Shown here: positions 5,595-5,842 of the stretch, piece by piece
Position numbering within the stretch: position 1 is the first letter of the stretch
Layout of the letters: every line of letters begins with the position of its first letter
Origin: JBLHKS01 sp047620505
GTDB lineage: Bacteria; Verrucomicrobiota; Verrucomicrobiia; Verrucomicrobiales; DEV007
NCBI GenBank assembly: GCA_047620505.1
Contig: JBLHKS010000326.1
Location: 1 to 5,842, forward strand
DNA length: 5,842 nucleotides
Reading direction: 5' to 3'
Translations under genes and position numbers: made by a program
Notes under the pieces: generated by a model
The model's input: the letters and a program-made list of their open reading frames with translations, nothing else
Told to the model about the DNA's origin: nothing
Database searches by the model: none

Positions 5595-5842
5595 TTAGTT
5601 TAGTGTCAGGATGGAGTTTTCGAACTGGCTCGGTGAGAGGTAGCCGATCACGGAATGCTTACGCTGAGTGTTATAATACGCTTCAATGTATTCGAAGATT
5701 TTGAGGCGGGCTTGATCCTCGGTTTCGTAGCGGTCTTTTTGAACGAGCTCAAGTTTCAGCGTCCCCATGAATGACTCGGTCCATGCATTGTCGTATGGGT
5801 TAGCTTTGGCTGACATACTTTGTCGGATGTGTGCGCTCTTCA
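5595..5842 (-). CDS. IS3-family transposase OrfB, C-terminal part (runs off the window)
   Basis: The minus-strand frame is open to the window edge and ends at a TAA at 5595-5597. It encodes the last part of the DDE integrase-type transposase that cuts and joins IS ends. Recognisable motifs are HIRQSMSAKANPYDNAWTES, in which the glutamate of AWTESF is the last catalytic acid of the DDE triad, then GTLKLELV and YIEAYYNTQRKHSVIGYLSP, the typical OrfB tail. An ATG at 5814-5816 is internal to the family, not the start, since conserved residues (HIRQS) precede it. The first two catalytic aspartates are beyond the edge, so intactness cannot be judged; the visible part has no frameshift or stop. Confidence 0.92.
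   Translation of the reverse strand, partial: KSAHIRQSMSAKANPYDNAWTESFMGTLKLELVQKDRYETEDQARLKIFEYIEAYYNTQRKHSVIGYLSPSQFENSILTLN

Larger units (their letters stand above)
5561..5842 (-). mobile_element. IS3-family (IS150-like) insertion sequence, right end, incomplete
   Basis: The right end of an IS3-family element: the C-terminal half of its transposase core plus a terminal inverted repeat. The element boundary is placed at 5561, where FGE homology stops and a repeat starting TGAGGTGCAACG begins, continuing with a T-run and TTGGACC, a layout like the ends of IS150-group elements. The left end and orfA lie beyond the window. Elements of this group usually make a 3-bp target duplication; the bases next to the end (5558-5560) are gtc. 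Confidence 0.8.

Noticed and set aside
1..5842. CRISPR array, tRNA, rRNA or integron attC sites, also considered for the mosaic
   Set aside because: No regularly spaced repeats, no cloverleaf or rRNA-like stretch, and no paired attC-type core sites were seen at the fragment junctions.

Overview
The window is GC-rich, double-stranded bacterial DNA. It has one well-preserved block (about 1-4350) and one broken block (about 4530-5842). The gene families present (a soluble hybrid kinase with many sensor domains, an FhlA-like sigma-54 activator, an ECF-type sigma factor, a formylglycine-generating-enzyme domain, a serine hydrolase of the beta-lactamase fold and an IS3-family element) fit a free-living bacterium of the PVC group, perhaps Verrucomicrobia, or of a similar phylum such as Acidobacteria. 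This is an impression from protein style only. No rRNA or other taxonomic marker is present.

Block 1, minus strand. A soluble hybrid histidine kinase (GAF-PAS-PAS-HisKA-HATPase-REC-REC) is followed 80 bp downstream by a response regulator (REC-coiled coil-AAA+ sigma-54 activator-Fis-type HTH). The two read in the same direction and form an obvious two-component pair. A plausible flow is signal sensing by GAF/PAS, autophosphorylation of the kinase, relay through its own receivers and/or direct transfer to the regulator, then activation of sigma-54 promoters. The target genes are not visible. Two details stand out. The regulator carries GAFTDA in place of GAFTGA in its sigma-54 contact loop. 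The kinase stop codon is followed in frame by 16 further codons that look like a receiver-domain C-terminus.

Block 2. From about 4530 to the right edge there is no complete gene. Instead there is a patchwork of internal gene pieces in alternating orientation, joined almost without spacers: a serine hydrolase middle piece (+), a signal-peptide start (-), an ECF sigma factor C-terminus (-), the middle of a second sigma-54 activator (+), and the middle of a formylglycine-generating-enzyme-like protein (-). The last piece is cut exactly at the end of an IS150-like IS3-family element, whose transposase (-) runs off the window. At two junctions the flanking fragments appear to share a few bases. 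Either this is a true rearrangement hotspot or gene graveyard next to an insertion sequence, or it is a chimera from amplification or assembly. The sequence alone cannot decide.

I did not find a convincing new defence or metabolic system. The most notable items are the fragment mosaic and the variant activator loop.
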